A DNA stretch of 64,000 nucleotides from Paludibacteraceae bacterium. Lineage in GTDB: Bacteria; Bacteroidota; Bacteroidia; Bacteroidales; Paludibacteraceae. Positions 17,226-25,700 of the stretch are shown in pieces. The stretch is from NCBI GenBank assembly GCA_017962085.1, contig JAGCWA010000049.1, positions 44,679-108,678 on the forward strand, written 5' to 3'. Within the stretch, counting starts at the first letter, position 1. Every line of letters begins with the position of its first letter. Under the pieces are notes generated by a model that was given only the letters and a program-made list of their open reading frames with translations, was not told where the DNA came from and made no database searches. A program made the translations under genes and the position numbers.

Positions 17226-18311
17226 ATGAAGATCGCCGCGTTTCATTTGTTCAACGATTATTCGGGTAGTCCGAAAGTGCTGAGACTGGTTTTGTCCGGG
17301 CTTATGCGTAAGGGGTGTTCGATAGATCTGCTCACCTCGAGGGGTGGGGTTTTGGACGAACTGCAGGGCGATCAGTTGCGCCAATATCGGTATAGTTACC
17401 ATTTCTCCACGAATCCTATGGTCACCACCCTGCGATACACGTATGCGCAGATCTATATGTTCTTCTTCTCGTTGCGCTACCTTTTCAAGAAGGATGTTGT
17501 TTTTTACATCAATACCATACTTCCTGTAGGAGCCGCGTTGGCGGGGCGTATGATGGGGAAACGGGTCATATACCATTACCATGAGAACTCGTTCGCCAAG
17601 AGCGGATTTTACCGCAGGTTGGCATGGGCGATGGCTCGACTCGCTTCCGACATAATATGTGTTTCGGAGTTTCAAAAGTCCCATTTGAGCCGGAAAGAGA
17701 ATGTCCATGTGGTTCCCAACGCATTGCCGGACACGTTTGTGGCGCAATTCACGTTCGACTCCGAGAAGGCGTTCTCCAAGCAATGCGTGTTGATGGTCAC
17801 CTCATTGAAGAAATACAAAGGTGTTCTCCAATTCTGTGAGTTGGCCAACCGCCTTCCTCAGTTTAACTTTTCGATGGTGTTGAACGACTCTCAGGAAACG
17901 ATAGATCTTTTCGTGAAAGAAAATAACATCACAGTTGGGTCGAACCTCAAACTCTTTCCAAGGCAAGATGATGTGGCTCCGTTTTATGCGGACGCATCCA
18001 TGGTCTTGAATCTGACGGATGCGAACATGGCGGTGGAGACGTTTGGCCTGACCGCATTGGAGGCGATGTCCGCCGGACTTCCGGTTATCGTGCCAACCCG
18101 TGGGGGTGTCGCAGAGTTGGTGGAGGATGGAGTCAATGGCTACAAGATAGATGTAAGAGAATTAGATGTAATAGAAAAAAAGATAGCAGAGATATTGACA
18201 GATTACACGATGTACGAATCTCTGTCGAAATCTGCGTTTGCTAAATCGAAAAATTACTCGGAAGAAACAATCAATGAGATGATTTCTGCGATTGTTTGGA
18301 TTGAAAAATAA
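17226..18311 (+). CDS. GT4 glycosyltransferase
   Basis: A 361-residue GT-B fold enzyme of family GT4. The N-terminal domain starts KIAAFHLFNDYSGSPKVLRL, where the Gly-Ser loop binds the donor. The C-terminal domain has the family signature AVETFGLTALEAMSAGLPVIVPTRGGVAELVEDGVNGYKID (about 285-325), with the E-x7-E motif of retaining enzymes. No membrane segment is obvious. Part of the cluster 1 transferase series; specificity unknown. Confidence 0.92.
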   Translation: MKIAAFHLFNDYSGSPKVLRLVLSGLMRKGCSIDLLTSRGGVLDELQGDQLRQYRYSYHFSTNPMVTTLRYTYAQIYMFFFSLRYLFKKDVVFYINTILPVGAALAGRMMGKRVIYHYHENSFAKSGFYRRLAWAMARLASDIICVSEFQKSHLSRKENVHVVPNALPDTFVAQFTFDSEKAFSKQCVLMVTSLKKYKGVLQFCELANRLPQFNFSMVLNDSQETIDLFVKENNITVGSNLKLFPRQDDVAPFYADASMVLNLTDANMAVETFGLTALEAMSAGLPVIVPTRGGVAELVEDGVNGYKIDVRELDVIEKKIAEILTDYTMYESLSKSAFAKSKNYSEETINEMISAIVWIEK

Positions 18312-18322
18312 TAGTTTACACA

Positions 18323-19387
18323 ATGAAACAAGTTGCGATAGTGGGATGTCAGGGAATTCCTGCCAATTACGGCGGATTCGAATCTATGGTGGAGAACATT
18401 GTGGGAGAGAATGCGTCGGCGGATGTCCATTATACCGTATTCTGCAGCGGGGTTGACATGCCAGGAAGGTTGCATGAGTACAAAGGGTGCACATTGAAGT
18501 ACATAAATGTGAAGGCCAATGGTATGTTGAGTGTGGTGTATGATATTTTCTGTATGATGCATACATTCAGGGGATATGACACAATTCTGGTATTGGGTGT
18601 TTCCGGTTGTATGTTCCTCCCTGTTCTTAAGTTGTTCAGCAAGAACCGTTTGGTTGTGAACATCGACGGACTGGAGCATAAAAGGGCCAAATGGGGCTGG
18701 TTTGCCCGTTGGATTCTACGCTCTTCCGAAAGATTGGCGGTGAAGTGCGCAGATGTGATTATCGCTGACAACAAAGGCATCCAAGACTATGTGAGTGAAG
18801 TGTATGCCAAACCATCCTCGCTGATCGCCTATGGTGGTGACCATGTGATTCGGGAAATCGAGGAGGAGAAAAAAGAAAGGATACTGTCCGACTATGGACT
18901 GAAGGAACAGGATTATGCGGTGTGTGTATGCAGAATCGAACCAGAGAACAATTGCCACATTTCATTGGAAGCCTTCTCTAAGAGCGACAAGAAGATTGTG
19001 TTCATCGGCAACTGGAATCACAGCGAATACGCCAAGAAACTGAAGAAACAATACGCTTCGTACCCTAATATCCATTTATTGGATGCGATTTATGATTTGG
19101 ATATCCTCTATGTCATCCGTTCCAATGCCTCCATCTATGTGCATGGGCATAGCGCAGGGGGCACGAATCCATCCTTGGTGGAAGCGATGTTCTTCGGGAT
19201 GCCTATCGTGGCTTACGATTGTGTCTACAACCGCGCCACAACACATGACAAGGCATATTACTTCAAAGACACGGCGGATTTGATGGAATTGTTAAGCAAA
19301 GATTTGGATGGATCTTCTATGCGTTCCATTGCGGAAAAGAACTATATGTGGAAGGATATCGCCATGCAATATGAACAGACATATTGA
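18323..19387 (+). CDS. DUF1972/rhamnosyltransferase-type GT4 glycosyltransferase
   Basis: A 354-residue GT-B enzyme whose N-terminus (VAIVGCQGIPANYGGFESMVENIV) is the DUF1972 domain found in bacterial rhamnosyltransferases and related enzymes. The C-terminal GT4 part has HGHSAGGTNPSLVEAMFFGMPIVAYD, holding the donor-binding Glu. DUF1972 enzymes often add rhamnose or a related deoxyhexose early in repeat-unit assembly; this is family knowledge, not proof of sugar. It is the last gene of cluster 1; about 235 bp without a gene follow before cluster 2. Confidence 0.9.
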   Translation: MKQVAIVGCQGIPANYGGFESMVENIVGENASADVHYTVFCSGVDMPGRLHEYKGCTLKYINVKANGMLSVVYDIFCMMHTFRGYDTILVLGVSGCMFLPVLKLFSKNRLVVNIDGLEHKRAKWGWFARWILRSSERLAVKCADVIIADNKGIQDYVSEVYAKPSSLIAYGGDHVIREIEEEKKERILSDYGLKEQDYAVCVCRIEPENNCHISLEAFSKSDKKIVFIGNWNHSEYAKKLKKQYASYPNIHLLDAIYDLDILYVIRSNASIYVHGHSAGGTNPSLVEAMFFGMPIVAYDCVYNRATTHDKAYYFKDTADLMELLSKDLDGSSMRSIAEKNYMWKDIAMQYEQTY

Positions 19388-19489
19388 TCATGTAAAGACT
19401 ACGGCGCTTCCTTTTTAAATGGACTTATTTTTAGAATATCACATATAATTTGATTAATATTTATTATTCTTTTTTTATCCCTGACTCAT

Positions 19490-19517
19490 TTTGAATGAAG
19501 TTTTTTGCTTAATTTTG
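19490..19517 (+). promoter_or_regulatory. Possible promoter of cluster 2
   Basis: TAATTTTG at 19510-19517 matches the -7 consensus TAnnTTTG. The nearest TTTG (19490-19493) leaves only 16 bp, shorter than the usual 19-21, so the -33 element is doubtful. The untranslated leader to the antiterminator gene would be about 100 nt. Confidence 0.35.
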
Positions 19518-19623
19518 TGGAATAATGGCTGTATGAGCAGAAAATGATATCGTTATTCTCTTATATAGAAAGCCATTGCGCAAATTGTAAGTAGAGAATG
19601 AAAGGATAAATGAGCAGAGAGGA

Positions 19624-20157
19624 ATGAGTAATACTAGAGAGTTCGGATGGTTTGCTGTGAACGTTTTTTTTAACCGAGTCACGAGGATGTCGGCAGTGTT
19701 GGATGAGGACGAAATCCAATATTACGTGCCGATGAGGACGGTTGAATTGTTCAGGGACGGCCAAAAGATATATCAACAGAAGCAGTTAGTCACCTCCCTC
19801 TTGTTCCTGAAATGCAATAAAATGTACCTCACCCAATTGAAGGAGAGGTTTGGGGATGCGTTTTATGTATATTCTGATGTGGAGACAAAACAACCAAGGG
19901 TCATTCCGGACAAAGAGATGGATTCTTTCATTTTGGTGACCTCTGTCGGGGACATGGGGCTTGAGCTTCTCCCGAAAGGTGATGTGGAATGTAAGATCGG
20001 GGACCATGTGAGGGTCATCGATGGGGTCTTCAAAGGTGCGGAAGGTTACGTGAAAAGGATTCAGGGAAGGAAACGCTTGATAGTTTCCATAGAAGGAATC
20101 GCGGTGGTTGCCACCTCCTATATTCCTCGGTCTTTTTTGGAAAAATTGGATGAATGA
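19624..20157 (+). CDS. UpxY/NusG-like transcription antiterminator
   Basis: A 177-residue NusG paralogue. An N-terminal NGN domain (about residues 8-110; FGWFAVNVFFNRVTRMSAVLDEDEIQYYVPM) is followed by a C-terminal KOW-type domain (KIGDHVRVIDGVFKGAEGYVKRIQG). As the first gene of a polysaccharide operon it matches the UpxY antiterminators of Bacteroides capsule loci, which keep RNA polymerase from stopping in the long operon leader. No UpxZ-type partner follows; the next gene is wecA copy 2, 30 bp away. It most likely acts on cluster 2, but it could in principle act on cluster 1, which has no such gene. Confidence 0.88.
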   Translation: MSNTREFGWFAVNVFFNRVTRMSAVLDEDEIQYYVPMRTVELFRDGQKIYQQKQLVTSLLFLKCNKMYLTQLKERFGDAFYVYSDVETKQPRVIPDKEMDSFILVTSVGDMGLELLPKGDVECKIGDHVRVIDGVFKGAEGYVKRIQGRKRLIVSIEGIAVVATSYIPRSFLEKLDE

Positions 20158-20187
20158 ATTAGAACATAGATTATAAAACATATTTGC

Positions 20188-21342
20188 ATGACGGATTTTT
20201 TTGTCACATTGTCGGATGACGCCTTTTGGATATTCGTGATGGCTTCCGCCCTCGTGATGTCAATTGTTGCGGCAGGTGTTTTGATACCTCAAATATTGTT
20301 GATTGCCTTTCGAAAAAAACTTTTCGATGAGTTGGATGAAAGGAAGATTCATCACAGCACAGTGCCGAGATTGGGAGGATTGGCTTTCGAACCAGTCATT
20401 CTCTTCACTATATTTTTCTTGTTGATGTTCGATGTCCATGCGGGTAGGTTGCAGCTGATGGAGGAATTGGGCGATAATATCCTAAGTATGTCCATTTGCG
20501 CATGTTCCCTGATCCTTCTTTATTTGGTCGGTATCGCAGACGATTTAATCGGTGTGAAATACAGTGCCAAGTTTGTTGTCCAAGTGGGTTGCGGCTTGTT
20601 GTTCCTCTTCGGGGGCATGTATATTTCCAACTTGCATGGTTTGTTTTTCTTCAACATGAGGTTGCCTTGGTTCCTCTTTTGGCCGATGACGGTCTTTCTG
20701 GTGGTCTTCATCATCAATGCGATGAACTTAATCGACGGCATTGACGGATTGGCTTCCGGACTGAGCGGTGTCGCCTTAGGTTACTATGGAGTCGTATTCT
20801 TTGAGATAGGGGAGTATGCCTTCTCGTTGATTGCTTTCGCCACACTGGGTACGGTGATACCATTCTTCATCTACAACGTGTTCGGCAAGGCTGAGAAACA
20901 GAAGAAGATATTCATGGGCGATACTGGGTCGCTCACCATTGGTTTGATACTCTGTTTCCTGAGTTTCCGCATGGCCAATGTTGAGATCGCGCCGACGCAC
21001 ACATGTCTGTCGAAAGTTCATCCGATGTTCCTCGCATTCAGTCCGTTGATGGTGCCATGTATGGATGTGGTACGCGTCTTTATCTTTAGGTTGAAATGCC
21101 GGAAAAATCCGTTCATGCCCGATAAGAGTCATATCCACCATAAACTCTTGAGTTTGGGAATGTCGCAGCATGTGGCGATGATCAGCATTCTGTTCTTCTC
21201 AGCATTTATCATTGTTGTGAGTCTGATTCTCTCCAAGGAGATGGACCCGACACTGCTTTTCATGGGAATCGTCGCGTTCTTCGCCATCATAAACATATGG
21301 ATGCACGCTAAAATAGAAAAGATGTCAAACAATAAAAGTTAA
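20188..21342 (+). CDS. Undecaprenyl-phosphate sugar-1-phosphate transferase (WecA/MraY family), copy 2
   Basis: A 384-residue paralogue of the gene at 5966, alignable without large gaps along its whole length. The same motifs are present: GIADDLIGVKYSAKF, NAMNLIDGIDGLASG, MGDTGSLTIG and SHIHHKLLSLG. Differences are concentrated in the hydrophobic N- and C-terminal segments. It probably primes the cluster 2 repeat unit. With WecB, WecC and a WecG-like enzyme in the same cluster, GlcNAc-1-phosphate is an attractive substrate, but this is inferred from context. Confidence 0.93.
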   Translation: MTDFFVTLSDDAFWIFVMASALVMSIVAAGVLIPQILLIAFRKKLFDELDERKIHHSTVPRLGGLAFEPVILFTIFFLLMFDVHAGRLQLMEELGDNILSMSICACSLILLYLVGIADDLIGVKYSAKFVVQVGCGLLFLFGGMYISNLHGLFFFNMRLPWFLFWPMTVFLVVFIINAMNLIDGIDGLASGLSGVALGYYGVVFFEIGEYAFSLIAFATLGTVIPFFIYNVFGKAEKQKKIFMGDTGSLTIGLILCFLSFRMANVEIAPTHTCLSKVHPMFLAFSPLMVPCMDVVRVFIFRLKCRKNPFMPDKSHIHHKLLSLGMSQHVAMISILFFSAFIIVVSLILSKEMDPTLLFMGIVAFFAIINIWMHAKIEKMSNNKS

Positions 21343-21454
21343 CCCATATTACGATTACGGAGGGTATGCGGTAGCATAATCTTCCTGAAAAGTCTGTTTG
21401 GGGAAATTTTGTTAGAACTTACAAATTGTAAAAACATAATAAAAAATATTATCA

Positions 21455-22270
21455 ATGAAAGCTAATCGATTGATTTTTTATGTACTTGCTGTGCTGATTT
21501 TGAGTTCTTGCTCATCTCACAACAAAATACCCTATTTCCAAGATGCGGACCGTGTCAAAGGTATCACTACCTCAGCGGTGCAGGAGATAACGCTTCGTCC
21601 GAAAGATAGGATTTCCATTGTGGTGAACTGTAAGGATCCTCAACTCTCCGCCTTGTTCAACCTGCCGTATGTGACACAACGTGTGGTCAGTACGGGAGCC
21701 CGTAGCACTTTGTACGGAGAGGAGACAGGTGCTGTCTCCGGATACACAGTGGATAGTGATGGTAACATAGATTTCCCTACGATCGGTAAAATCAATGTGG
21801 CAGGTTTGACAAGAAATGAATTGTCCACGTTGATCAAGGACGAGATTGAATCGAGGAATCAAGCTAAGGATCCGGTCATTACGGTCGACTTCCTTAACCT
21901 AAGCATATCCGTTCTTGGTGAGGTCACACGTCCTGGTATTTACAGAATATACAAGGACAACATGACGATTTTGGAGGCGTTGAGTGGAGCGGGCGACGTG
22001 ACCATTCAAGGAAAGAGGGAGGACGTGCTCGTGTTAAGAATGGAGGAGGGGAAACAGAAGACATTCCGTGTTAATCTGAACTCCTTGCAAAACGTTGTGC
22101 AGTCGCCTGTCTTTTATCTGCAGCAGGATGACGTCATCTATGTGACGCCGAACAAGATGAAGGTTAAACAATCTACGGTCAATGGAAACAACGTACGTTC
22201 CACGTCATTCTGGATTTCCATTTCATCATTGGCGGCGACTGTTGTCGCACTTGTGTTAAACAACAAATAA
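21455..22270 (+). CDS. Polysaccharide export lipoprotein (Wza family), copy 2
   Basis: A 271-residue Wza-type lipoprotein, Cys19 of LSSCSS being the likely lipid site. From KIPYFQDADRVKGI onward it is nearly identical to copy 1 in the Poly_export domain and only slightly more divergent in the SLBB part (GEVTRPGIYRIYKDNMTILEAL). Only the signal peptide and the extreme C-terminus clearly differ. Such conservation points to a recent duplication or gene conversion. It should pair with the Wzc encoded downstream. Confidence 0.94.
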   Translation: MKANRLIFYVLAVLILSSCSSHNKIPYFQDADRVKGITTSAVQEITLRPKDRISIVVNCKDPQLSALFNLPYVTQRVVSTGARSTLYGEETGAVSGYTVDSDGNIDFPTIGKINVAGLTRNELSTLIKDEIESRNQAKDPVITVDFLNLSISVLGEVTRPGIYRIYKDNMTILEALSGAGDVTIQGKREDVLVLRMEEGKQKTFRVNLNSLQNVVQSPVFYLQQDDVIYVTPNKMKVKQSTVNGNNVRSTSFWISISSLAATVVALVLNNK

Positions 22271-22354
22271 AGACGAGAAAAACATTTCGAAAGATTCTAA
22301 AACGAGGTCCTGAATTTGATTATAGAGGGATAAAGTTGATCTGATAATAGGAAC

Positions 22355-24745
22355 ATGGATCAGAACTGGAACCTAGATGAAAATATTATAGTAGAGGACT
22401 CTTTGGATTTCCAGGAGTTGTACTCTCAAGTTAAGATGCACTGGCATTGGTTCGCCATATCCATGCTTGTGCTTTTGGCTATGGCTGTTCTATATATTTT
22501 CATGACACCATGTTCCTACACGAGGAGTACCGAGGTTCAAATCAAGACAGGGAATTCCGGAGGTCCGGGACTGAAGTTGCAAAATTCGTTCAATGACATG
22601 GGGTTCGCCTCTTCCAGTGCGAAGGTGAACAATGAATTACGGGCACTGATTTCCCCAGATTTGATGTGTGAGGTCATCCAACGATACCATTTGGATGTTC
22701 AATACGAAGATGTAGGAGGATTGAGAGGGCAAGTTCTCTACGGGTCCAAACTTCCGGTCATGGTCGATTTTCTGGATATAACGGACTATGTGGATGTGTC
22801 GTGTGTGATGAATTTGGACCGCAATGATTTTGTCGTGCTATCAGACTTCACGTTCCATGATTTAGAGGAGGGTGATGAATTGGAGAGCGGTGACAAATGT
22901 AGGATACATATTGGTGACACGACGAATACTCCAATAGGAAGAGTGTTGGTGACCCGTGTGCCGGATTTCCATAGCCGCAAACCTATTACCACCATTAATA
23001 TCAAGCGTACTAACTTGTTTAAGTCACAGGAGAATTGGACGGCGAAGTTATCTGTCACGCAGGAAGATATCAATGCGCAGATCATTACCTTGATGGTGAA
23101 GGATGTCTCCCCTCAACGAGGTGATGCGTTTTTGGAAGGAATCATCTCGATATACAATGAGAATTGGGTGAAGGATAAGAACCAGATCGCGGAAGGTACT
23201 TCCAGGTTCATCAACGAGCGTTTGAAGATTATCGAGGAGGAGTTGTCCAATGTCGATAATAACATCTCCTCTTATAAGAGCCGGAACTTGTTGCCGGACG
23301 TGAAGGCGGTGGCGGAAATGTACATGCAGGAGAACGCCAACATATCCAATCAGTTGCGTGAATTGAACTCTCAGCTATACATGACGCAATATATTCGGGA
23401 TTACTTGGCGAGTGAGTCGAATCAGACGAAGGTCTTGCCTGTAAGTTCGGGAATCCAGAACGCCAATATTGAGAGACAAATCTCCGAATACAACGAAAAA
23501 TTACTGAAGAGGAACCGATTGGAGGCGAACAGTAGTTCAGAAAACGATTTGGTGAAGGGTATGGATGCGGATTTGGCATCCATGCGAAGTGCCATTTTAG
23601 TCTCCATTGATAATCAGGTTGCCGCCATCAACAATCGAATCAGTGCATTAAAGCATAGCGAACGGAACGCATTATCTCGGATATCCTCCAACCCTAAGCA
23701 GGCGGAGATGTTGCTCTCCGCAGAGCGTCAGCAGGCGGTAAAGGAGGCCTTGTATCTATTCTTGTTGCAAAAACGAGAGGAGAACGAGCTTTCCCAGGCC
23801 TACACAGCTTATAACACGAGGATCATCAAGCGACCTGGCGGCAGTATATTCCCAAGTGCGCCGAAGAAACGCAATATATTGTTCGTCGCCTTTATGTTTG
23901 GAATCCTCATCCCATTGGGAATCTTGTACGCAAGGTTGACGACAGATAACACATTGCGAGGAAAGAAGGATTTGGAACAAGTGCCTATTCCTCTATTAGG
24001 AGAAATTCCATTGGTGCAGCGGCAAAGAAAGTGGTGGTGTTTCTGGAAGAAGCCACGACGTATCCACACTGCCGTTGTGCAACCTGGCAACAGGAATGCG
24101 GTCAACGAGGCATTCCGTGTCATGCGTACGAACTTGGAATTCATGTCGAACAAGGGAACTCAGGTTGTTATGCTCACCTCCTTCAATGCTGGTAGTGGAA
24201 AGAGCTTTATATGCGTGAATATTGCCTTGAGTCTGGCGGTTAAAAATAAGAAAGTGTTGATGATCGATTGCGACATGAGGCACGCATCCTTATCGAAGTG
24301 GGCAAAAAATCCGACGACAGGTCTCAGTGCGTATCTAAACGGCAGAGTGAAGGATGTGGAAGAGGTATTAGTGAAGTCAGCCAGTGGATACGTGGGGTTG
24401 GATGTGTTGCCGGTAGGCAGTATTCCACCTAATCCTACGGAGCTTATAGGAAACGGGTTGTTGCCTCAAATCGTTGAAAAAATGCGGGACAAGTATGATT
24501 ATATCTTGTTGGACTGTCCTCCAATAGATATCGTTGCGGATGCGCAGATTATCGAGATGTTCGCAGACCGTACGCTATTTGTTGTACGTGCTGGATTGCT
24601 GGAACGTACCATGTTGGATGAACTGACGAGTATGTACAATGAAAAGAGATTCAAAAATATGTCATTGATTCTAAATGGAACCTCAATGGAGAAGGGCAAG
24701 TTCTCTTATCGATATGGATACCATTCAGATTATTACGTCAAATAA
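22355..24745 (+). CDS. Wzc-type chain-length regulator / tyrosine autokinase, copy 2
   Basis: A 796-residue tyrosine autokinase with the same build as copy 1: Wzz domain and first membrane helix near residue 35-50, periplasmic coiled coil, second helix near 510-530, then kinase with Walker A (SFNAGSGKS, about 609-617), A' (VLMIDCDMRHAS) and Walker B (LLDCPP). The stretch from about residue 275 to 525 is very close to copy 1, while the periplasmic N-terminal part (about 90-260) is clearly more divergent. The tyrosine tail is shorter (FSYRYGYHSDYYVK). Different periplasmic domains would fit a different polymer length or partner. Confidence 0.95.
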   Translation: MDQNWNLDENIIVEDSLDFQELYSQVKMHWHWFAISMLVLLAMAVLYIFMTPCSYTRSTEVQIKTGNSGGPGLKLQNSFNDMGFASSSAKVNNELRALISPDLMCEVIQRYHLDVQYEDVGGLRGQVLYGSKLPVMVDFLDITDYVDVSCVMNLDRNDFVVLSDFTFHDLEEGDELESGDKCRIHIGDTTNTPIGRVLVTRVPDFHSRKPITTINIKRTNLFKSQENWTAKLSVTQEDINAQIITLMVKDVSPQRGDAFLEGIISIYNENWVKDKNQIAEGTSRFINERLKIIEEELSNVDNNISSYKSRNLLPDVKAVAEMYMQENANISNQLRELNSQLYMTQYIRDYLASESNQTKVLPVSSGIQNANIERQISEYNEKLLKRNRLEANSSSENDLVKGMDADLASMRSAILVSIDNQVAAINNRISALKHSERNALSRISSNPKQAEMLLSAERQQAVKEALYLFLLQKREENELSQAYTAYNTRIIKRPGGSIFPSAPKKRNILFVAFMFGILIPLGILYARLTTDNTLRGKKDLEQVPIPLLGEIPLVQRQRKWWCFWKKPRRIHTAVVQPGNRNAVNEAFRVMRTNLEFMSNKGTQVVMLTSFNAGSGKSFICVNIALSLAVKNKKVLMIDCDMRHASLSKWAKNPTTGLSAYLNGRVKDVEEVLVKSASGYVGLDVLPVGSIPPNPTELIGNGLLPQIVEKMRDKYDYILLDCPPIDIVADAQIIEMFADRTLFVVRAGLLERTMLDELTSMYNEKRFKNMSLILNGTSMEKGKFSYRYGYHSDYYVK

Positions 24746-24792
24746 ATCCACATTGGATAATCCTATATGTATATGTTGAATGATAAACCGGA

Positions 24793-25434
24793 ATGTTAAT
24801 GAAGCAGATCGTAATTATAGGCGCAAGGGGTTTTGGAAGAGAGTGCTATGACCTTTTCAAGAATAAAAAAGGTTATAAATGGCACTATAAGATAAAAGGC
24901 TTCCTTGATGATAAAGCGGATGCGTTGGACGGAATGACGGGGTATCCTCCGATTTTAGGACCGGTCGAGACGTATCAGATACAGAAAGATGATGTATTTT
25001 TTTGTGCATTGGGAGATCCTCTCCAACGGAAAAAATATATAGATTGTATTTTGAAAAGTGGAGGGATTTTCATATCTTGCATTAGCGACTATGCCTTGAT
25101 TAATTCCACGGCTAAATTAGGCAACGGGATATTCGTCGGCGCATACACGATTATCTCGTCAGATGTGACTATAGGTGATTTCACCGTGATTCATCCGTTC
25201 TGCAATTTGGGACATGATGCCAAGGTCGGCAGATTCGGAGAGATCGAGCCATACGCTGCATTGGGTGGGTATTCTGTAATTGGGGAATGCGTGACAATCC
25301 ATCCACACACGACGATATTGCCTCGGATTTGTGTGGGTGACTATGCGTCGATTGGTTCAGGTAGCGTCGTATTGAAGGACGTGAAGGAGCGAACGACTGT
25401 ATTTGGTGTACCTGCAAAGGTATTAGATATTTAA
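24793..25434 (+). CDS. NeuD/PglD-like sugar O/N-acyltransferase
   Basis: A 213-residue acyltransferase of the NeuD/PglD type. A Rossmann-like N-terminal domain binding the nucleotide sugar (IVIIGARGFGRECYDLF, about residues 5-22) is followed by a left-handed beta-helix of hexapeptide repeats (about 95-205). The LGHDAKVG segment contains the His expected to be the catalytic base. It immediately precedes an acyl carrier protein, two KAS III genes and an SDR gene, so an acyl group other than acetyl is a reasonable donor; that is an inference. ATG at 24799 is an alternative start. Confidence 0.85.
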   Translation: MLMKQIVIIGARGFGRECYDLFKNKKGYKWHYKIKGFLDDKADALDGMTGYPPILGPVETYQIQKDDVFFCALGDPLQRKKYIDCILKSGGIFISCISDYALINSTAKLGNGIFVGAYTIISSDVTIGDFTVIHPFCNLGHDAKVGRFGEIEPYAALGGYSVIGECVTIHPHTTILPRICVGDYASIGSGSVVLKDVKERTTVFGVPAKVLDI

Positions 25435-25466
25435 TTTTTTATTTACTTTAATTAAACGATTACGAA

Positions 25467-25700
25467 ATGAAAACTTTGGATGAATTTGTTGTTTTATTCG
25501 CGGAACAATTGGACGAGACAGACCCATCAAATGTGACTGCTCAGACAAAATTCCGTGAATTAGAAGAATGGTCTTCTCTTTTGGCGCTCTCATTGATTTC
25601 CATGGTAGACGAGGAATTCGATGTGACGTTGAAGGGAGATGATGTGAAAAACTCCGAAACAATTGAGGATGTATATAATATAGTTGTTTCTAAGAAGTAA
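25467..25700 (+). CDS. Acyl carrier protein
   Basis: A 77-residue acidic acyl carrier protein. The helix-2 motif that normally reads D-S-L is W-S-S-L here, so S37 is the likely phosphopantetheine site and the usual Asp before it is replaced by Ser. The stop codon overlaps the ATG of the downstream KAS III gene (25700), so translation is probably coupled. It is too small and too diverged to be the housekeeping AcpP; a dedicated carrier for the polysaccharide acyl group is the best reading. Confidence 0.88.
   Translation: MKTLDEFVVLFAEQLDETDPSNVTAQTKFRELEEWSSLLALSLISMVDEEFDVTLKGDDVKNSETIEDVYNIVVSKK

Noticed and set aside
12482-18311. Possible hidden flippase in cluster 1
   Set aside because: The only polytopic proteins are the primer (5966) and the EpsG-like polymerase (15139); the others lack multiple membrane segments.
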